Shown here piece by piece: positions 59,705 to 64,000 of a stretch of 64,000 nt of DNA. Origin of the DNA: Pontibacter ummariensis (GTDB lineage: Bacteria; Bacteroidota; Bacteroidia; Cytophagales; Hymenobacteraceae); contig NZ_FZOQ01000005.1 of NCBI RefSeq assembly GCF_900188175.1, forward strand, positions 186,001 to 250,000, given 5' to 3'. Under the pieces are notes generated by a model, which was not told where the DNA came from, did no database searches, and saw only the letters and a program-made list of their open reading frames with translations. Position numbers and translations under genes: made by a program. How positions within the stretch are numbered: the stretch's first letter is position 1; each line of letters begins with the position of its first letter.

Positions 59705-60726
59705 ATGACCCAGGAAGCTCATTCTCTAAGTGCCCGTCGGTAGGCTTGTTGTTGCATGTGCTGCGCCAGCAGGGGCAGGACGTGGTTGCGATTTGTCAGC
59801 AAGTGGGCCTCGATCAGCGGTTGGTGCAGGACGTAAATGCCCGTGTCTCTGTAGAAACGGTACAGGATCTGTGGAATGCTTCTATCGCTGCCACACAGGA
59901 TCCAGACCTGGCGCTGCACGTAGCCGAAACCATTAATCCTACCTCTATGGGCACCATCGCTTACGTGATGATGAACGCTGCCAACCTGCAGGAGTCGCTA
60001 CAGAAGCTGTGCAAGTACCAGGATATTGTATGTGGGGCTATTCAGACGAGTTTAGAGGTGCAGAGGGAGGAGGCTTTTGTGAAGCTTCAGGTGGTGAGCC
60101 CAGTCCTGCAAAACCCGCGCAACGCCCTGGACTCGGAACTGGTCATTTACAAGAACGCCTTTGCAGCTTTGGTGGGGCAGCCGGTACTGTTTAAGCAGGT
60201 GCTGTTTACTTACCCAAAACCGGAGAGCATACAGGAGCATGCGCGCCTTTTTGCAGGTGCAGAGCTGGTGTTTGGGGCAGAGCACAGTGGGCTTATTTTT
60301 GACAGTAACTACTTAAAGTTGCCCGTGGTAACAGCTAACCCTGAGCTGAACCAGCTGTTTGAGAAGTATGCAGCGGAGTACTTGCAAAGGCTGCATCAGC
60401 CGAAAACGGTGCGGGAGCGGGTGCAGCGTGAGATTGCCCAGCAGCTGAAAGGGGAGGAACCAAGCATACATGCTGTTGCCCGGAACCTGGCTATGAGCGT
60501 GCGTAGCCTGCAAGCCCGGCTACAGGAAGAGGGTGCAACCTACCAGAGCCTGCTGGACGAGGTGCGGAAGGAGATTGCTGTAAAGCACCTGCAGGATAAC
60601 CAGCAGACGATCTCTGATATTGCTTACCTGTTGGGTTTTGCCGAGCCAAGCGTCTTCTCCCGCTCTTTTAAGAAATGGACCGGCGTGCCGCCCGCTGTTT
60701 ATCGCCAGCGCACGGTAGCAGCTTAA
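59705..60726 (+). CDS. AraC-family regulator with arabinose-binding-like sensor; 5' end probably frameshifted
   Basis: Transcription factor with an N-terminal PF12625-type sensor domain (about 190 residues: LLLHVLRQQGQDV, NPTSMGTIAYVMMNAANL) and a C-terminal AraC double helix-turn-helix (DIAYLLGFAEPSVFSRSFKKWTG). The long frame can only start at TTG 59746. Upstream, ATG 59705 begins MTQEAHSLSARR and then hits TAG at 59741. Adding one G to the GG at 59739-59740 joins the two as SARRVGLLLHVL, which looks like the natural start of the domain. Either one base has been lost or the sequence has an error. From TTG 59746, 326 residues are encoded. Confidence 0.85.
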
Positions 60727-60804
60727 GCCAGGAAAAGGCGACAGACATAAGACAAAGAACTTGGGGAAGCACTAAAGCTTCGTGCTTTCCTGTTACACTT
60801 CTAT

Positions 60805-61740
60805 ATGAATAAAACACTCATAGCCTTTTGGTTAGCAGGAGTTGTGCTAGCATCCTGCTCACAAGATCACACAGGTTCAGACACTGAAAGGATTTCAGCT
60901 GTTCCGGAAGCCGATACCGCCTATGAGGCAAGCATAGACCAGTGGCATGCAGCGCGCGAGGCGAACCTGCAGCAGGAAGATAGCTGGCTGGCGCTGACGG
61001 GGCTCTACTGGCTGGAGCCGGGAGAGAATACTTTTGGCAGTGCTACTCATAACGACGTGGTGTTTCCGGAGGGGAAGATAGCCGCCCAGGCAGGCAGCTT
61101 TATACTGGATGGGAATGCGGTACGGCTGCAGGTAAACGATGGTGTAAACGTGCAACTAAATGGCGAGCCTCTGCAACAGGAGGCGGTGGTTTTCGCACCA
61201 GAAATGGAACATGCCCCGGAGTTGCGACATGGGCCGCTGAAATGGACGGTTATCAAGCGCGGCGACAAGTATGGCGTCAGGCTATGGGATACCGAAAGCG
61301 AGGCGCGCGAATCCTTCACAGGTATCGCGCGCTACCCGGTACAGGCGGCATGGAAGCTGGAGGCAAGATTGGAGCAGAACCCATTGCCTAAGCAAATTCC
61401 CATTACCAATGTGCTGGGGCAAACCTCTCACGAGCCTTCGCCCGGGGCAGTAATCTTTGCTGTGGATGGTCAGCAGTACCGCCTGGATGCCCTGGAGGAG
61501 GGGGAGGAACTGTTCATCATCTTTGCTGATAAAACCAACGGTACCGAAACGTACGGCTCCGGCCGTTACCTTTATATCCCTAAACCAGGTCCAGACGGCA
61601 AAACTGTCATTGACTTTAACAAAGCTTATAACCCACCGTGCGCCTTCACCGGCTATGCTACTTGTCCGCTGCCACCGAAGCAGAACTTCCTACCTGTAAC
61701 TGTTACTGCCGGGGAGAAAAGTTATGGGGAAGGGCATTAG
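60805..61740 (+). CDS. DUF1684 lipoprotein
   Basis: Lipoprotein of 311 residues in the DUF1684 family, of unknown function. The lipobox is at Cys18 (VLASC). Family segments include SWLALTGLYWLEPGENTFGS, LKWTVIKRGDKYGVRLWD and the C-terminal YNPPCAFTGYATCPLPPKQNFLP, which carries two cysteines and probably the functional site. It follows the AraC-family regulator by 78 bases, including a weak hairpin (60764-60790). Confidence 0.87.
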   Translation: MNKTLIAFWLAGVVLASCSQDHTGSDTERISAVPEADTAYEASIDQWHAAREANLQQEDSWLALTGLYWLEPGENTFGSATHNDVVFPEGKIAAQAGSFILDGNAVRLQVNDGVNVQLNGEPLQQEAVVFAPEMEHAPELRHGPLKWTVIKRGDKYGVRLWDTESEARESFTGIARYPVQAAWKLEARLEQNPLPKQIPITNVLGQTSHEPSPGAVIFAVDGQQYRLDALEEGEELFIIFADKTNGTETYGSGRYLYIPKPGPDGKTVIDFNKAYNPPCAFTGYATCPLPPKQNFLPVTVTAGEKSYGEGH

Positions 61741-62059
61741 AATAGCAAAGCTTGTAGAGGCAGGTTAGTTACAGCATAAGTTATCCTATCTTAGCTCGCT
61801 TTATAGGAGTTTTCATTTTCTAGTATATTCTAGTAAAATCTGCCTAAAATTTTATACTATTCTACCATATTGCCCTTTGGGGAGCTCTATCCGGAATCCT
61901 GTTTAGATCTCTTACAGCTTCGCTGGCTCCCTTCGGCTCTCACCGCAAGAGTGTTCGAGATGACCCAGTAGCCAGTGCTGACAGAGAAGGAAAAGGCTTA
62001 CCCAGTTTTTCGTGAGGCGCTGGGGTAGGGGCCTTCTGTTTGTAGCTGTTACGGCTCCG
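61741..62059. other. 319-base intergenic region with repeat-like element
   Basis: The left half is A+T-rich without recognised signals. The right half holds a structured G+C-rich stretch described separately. A 62-codon minus-strand frame across it is not accepted as a gene. Confidence 0.4.
61893..61971. repeat. Possible dispersed intergenic repeat element
   Basis: The sequence from AATCCTGTTTAGATCTC to TTCGAGATGACC has small inverted repeats (CAGC-TTC-GCTG) and the AGATCTCT...GAGATGAC arrangement that recalls short palindromic repeats scattered between genes of Cytophagales. Only one copy is in this window, so the call rests on resemblance. Confidence 0.3.
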
Positions 62060-63019
62060 TCACTGCACATTTTCTTTAAACCACTCCAGTGTGTCAGCAA
62101 TCGCCCGCTTCATGGGCGTAAGGCGAAGATCGGGCAATGCCTGGCGTAATTTATCATCGTTTAGCAGGATCGTGTTTTGCCAGAGATACCCCATTTCGCT
62201 AATCTCCCGCATGCTTGGGGAGAACAGGCCCATCAATTTAAACAACCACCCTGGATACAACCTGTACTTTGGGGGCGTGCCTGCAGCAGCAGCGATTTGT
62301 GCCTGCCATTGTTTTATGCTGGGTACCACCTCCCCGGCAAAGTTATAAACGGCATAGGGCTCTTGTGGTGTTAGCTTTGCGAGTCTATAAAAGACACGGG
62401 CGGCGTCGGGGGTATAGACCAACTGGTGGGGAATGTCGTTACGGATAAGCCAGGGCATGGGCTTGCCTGCCAGTGCTCCCTTAAAAATAGGTGCTATGCC
62501 TTCGTTCATCACGTTCGGCCCCCAGAAATCAGGCATGCGCAGGTTGATGACGCGGCACTTCCCCTGCTCGGCTGCCCCCTGCAACATTTGCTCTAGTTTA
62601 ACCCGAATGGCCCCTTTCTTCGTACCAGGCTTTGGAGGTGTCTTCTCGGTAATGACATCGATTTGTCCAAAATTGTATATGTTTCCTGGGAAAAAAATAG
62701 TAGATTTGTTTATGGCTGCGGCCGCTGTTACATTTTGTGTGACACGCTCCATGTTGTTCTGCCACTGCTCGTAAGGGTAGTTCACCCCGTGGAAGATATG
62801 CGTTGCTTCTGCACCTAAGCGCTTCAGCAGTTCTCCGTCTTGCGCATCTCCTTCTACCAGGTGTAAGGTAGGGTGCTGGCCAAATAAATTGTCGGCCTTC
62901 TGTTTGTCTCGTACCAGTAGTGTGACATGCTCCTGGTGCTGCAAAAGTTCCTGTGTAAAGGCATATCCGATACTGCCTGTTCCGCCGAGTACTAAAAATC
63001 TGAAGGCATTGGTTGTCAT
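62060..63019 (-). CDS. NAD-dependent epimerase/dehydratase-like protein
   Basis: Extended-SDR-like protein of 319 residues. The cofactor motif is VLGGTGSIGYAF (about 10-21); GVNYPYEQW and NIYNFGQIDVITE occupy the usual active-site region, but the classical Tyr-X3-Lys is not obvious (the nearest is YNFGQ), so cofactor binding is clearer than catalysis. The C-terminal part (GVVPSIKQWQAQIAA-like) resembles NmrA/epimerase relatives acting on small substrates. A perfect -7 box and an inverted repeat lie just upstream. Confidence 0.83.
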   Translation of the reverse strand: MTTNAFRFLVLGGTGSIGYAFTQELLQHQEHVTLLVRDKQKADNLFGQHPTLHLVEGDAQDGELLKRLGAEATHIFHGVNYPYEQWQNNMERVTQNVTAAAAINKSTIFFPGNIYNFGQIDVITEKTPPKPGTKKGAIRVKLEQMLQGAAEQGKCRVINLRMPDFWGPNVMNEGIAPIFKGALAGKPMPWLIRNDIPHQLVYTPDAARVFYRLAKLTPQEPYAVYNFAGEVVPSIKQWQAQIAAAAGTPPKYRLYPGWLFKLMGLFSPSMREISEMGYLWQNTILLNDDKLRQALPDLRLTPMKRAIADTLEWFKENVQ

Positions 63020-63044
63020 GATGCTGCGGTTATAGTTTATACTA

Positions 63045-63052
63045 CAAAGGTA
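63045..63052 (-). promoter_or_regulatory. -7 box of the epimerase-like gene
   Basis: On the minus strand TACCTTTG matches TAnnTTTG exactly, 25 bases before the ATG. Confidence 0.55.
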
Positions 63053-63084
63053 TGGGTGTCAGTAAGATTTGCGCTTGACAGATG

Positions 63085-63109
63085 GCGCAATCGGCTTGAC
63101 CGATTACGC
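63085..63109. promoter_or_regulatory. Inverted repeat, possible operator
   Basis: GCGCAATCGG and CCGATTACGC pair at 9 of 10 positions around a 5-base centre (CTTGA). It lies 33-57 bases upstream of the -7 box of the epimerase-like gene, and a second CGCTTGAC copy lies at 63072-63079. Confidence 0.4.
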
Positions 63110-63237
63110 AAAACCACCCGTACAGAAGGCTACTTTCATGACGAGGGCTAATTAAGCGGAACTATTCAAAACGAAGGCTTGTAATATATAACTGAGTATA
63201 TATCCTTTTCAACAGTAGAAACCAACAATATAGAAAT

Positions 63238-63903
63238 ATGGCTGAGACACTTAACGCTACTACTACACCGATCACATCTGAACACTTAGAGAAAGCGATT
63301 TCTTACGCACAGTACCGTGACTTGATAGATAATCTGTTGGCAGCGGGAAAAACCACCGGCACAGACCATTCGGACGCCATGGTGGAATATACGCGTATGA
63401 ATACGCACCGCATGCGCCGGGTTGAGAAAGTTACCGTACTGGACGATGAACTGGTACAACTGCTACTGAGCGTGCAAACGAAGATGATCTGGGTAGTGTT
63501 AACAGAAGCGTGGTGTGGCGATGCAGCACAAAGCTTGCCTGCTATTGTGAAGATGGCAGATGCCTCTCCGCTTATAGACGTAAAGCTCCTGCTACGGGAT
63601 GAGAACCCTGAGTTAATGGACCAGTTCCTGACCAACGGCGGCCGTTCCATTCCAAAGCTGATCGCCTTGGATGCGGAAACGCTGAAAGTGCTCGGTACCT
63701 GGGGACCACGCCCGGAGCCTGCCCAGCAGCTATTTACCGAGCTAAAGGCGCAGAACGTGCCCTACACTGAGTTTGTGGAAAAACTGCACGGCTGGTACGC
63801 CAAGAACAAGAGCCGAAGCTTGCAACAGGAGTTCAAGCCCCTGATCGCTGAATGGTCGGAGCTACGGTCTCCGGCTGATGTGGCAGTAGAGCGCTGTTCT
63901 TAA
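63238..63903 (+). CDS. Thioredoxin-fold protein with a WCGD motif
   Basis: Cytoplasmic protein of 221 residues with a thioredoxin-like domain (about 75-175): MIWVVLTEAWCGDAAQSLP carries one cysteine where thioredoxin has CxxC, and RSIPKLIALD supplies the cis-proline region. An N-terminal helical extension (about 1-70) and a C-terminal helical tail follow the pattern of a family common in Bacteroidota and Firmicutes. With a single active cysteine it could not work as a normal dithiol oxidoreductase. It is monocistronic, with a strong terminator. Confidence 0.85.
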   Translation: MAETLNATTTPITSEHLEKAISYAQYRDLIDNLLAAGKTTGTDHSDAMVEYTRMNTHRMRRVEKVTVLDDELVQLLLSVQTKMIWVVLTEAWCGDAAQSLPAIVKMADASPLIDVKLLLRDENPELMDQFLTNGGRSIPKLIALDAETLKVLGTWGPRPEPAQQLFTELKAQNVPYTEFVEKLHGWYAKNKSRSLQQEFKPLIAEWSELRSPADVAVERCS

Positions 63904-63920
63904 TAAGTGATAGATGTTAT

Positions 63921-63959
63921 AAAAGCAAAGGCGGCACGAAAGTGCCGCCTTTGCTTTTT
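63921..63959 (+). terminator. Terminator with GAAA tetraloop
   Basis: A perfect 17-bp stem (63921-63937 with 63942-63958) closes a GAAA loop; the last bases of the stem and after it are T residues. Confidence 0.9.
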
Positions 63960-64000
63960 AACCAATGCCTGCTGTGGGCATTAAGACCAGTCGCCAGCCG

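Noticed and set aside
61912..62100. A 62-codon minus-strand frame upstream of the repeat-like element
   Set aside because: It overlaps the end of the epimerase-like gene and runs through a structured repeat-like sequence.
1..64000. tRNA, rRNA, CRISPR array, insertion sequence or prophage
   Set aside because: No cloverleaf, regularly spaced repeats, transposase or phage protein was recognised on either strand; a covariance-model scan was not possible here.

Overview
The window looks like chromosomal DNA from a Bacteroidota bacterium, most likely an aerobic Cytophagales/Hymenobacteraceae relative such as Pontibacter (an inference from gene content). Supporting signs are SusC/SusD and DUF4249-type TonB systems, a type IX secretion sorting domain, DUF3857/DUF5687/DUF5916 families, an S46 dipeptidyl-peptidase, promoter boxes close to TAnnTTTG, and almost no Shine-Dalgarno sequences. 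I see no rRNA, tRNA, CRISPR array, transposase or phage gene. About 47 protein genes are supported, plus low-confidence small ORFs.

Bases 1-13300 are mostly housekeeping: the end of RNase Y, proB, a divergent dps/oxyR pair with an OxyR-like operator between them, sucD, a PLP-dependent cysteine synthase, a single-domain response regulator, an ade-tauE-like operon, a short unlisted lipoprotein gene, cmk-ispH, a DUF502 membrane protein and an alpha/beta hydrolase. Long, often perfect, hairpin terminators separate many of the units.

Bases 13300-28450 carry a sorbosone-dehydrogenase-like lipoprotein; a tight three-gene operon of a retropepsin-like protease, RimK glutamate ligase and an AstE/AspA-type metallohydrolase; a TonB receptor with its DUF4249 lipoprotein; and a leftward series (small outer-membrane protein, methyltransferase, NAD(P)-binding protein, DUF5916 protein, CvfB-like RNA-binding protein, BamA-like barrel).

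Bases 28450-49650 hold a zone of short overlapping ORFs, a probably leaderless small gene, a pair of DUF3857 transglutaminase-like proteins (first apparently inactive, second with a Cys/His pair), an ArsI/CadI enzyme next to a cysteine-rich SigZ-type sigma factor, two outer-membrane proteins, a SusC-SusD-Ig lipoprotein operon, an SDR enzyme, a DPP7-type S46 peptidase and yidD. The SusCD type and the nearby peptidase together suggest peptide uptake (inference).

Bases 49650-64000 are more accessory: an A+T-richer FG-GAP/VCBS repeat protein with a type IX sorting tail, a DUF5687/ABC exporter, a GH5 glycosidase, an exonuclease/phosphatase-family gene broken by one in-frame amber codon, a lipoprotein/hydrolase pair, an AraC-family regulator whose first codons appear displaced by a one-base deletion, a DUF1684 lipoprotein, an epimerase-like protein with an inverted repeat at its promoter, and a thioredoxin-fold protein.
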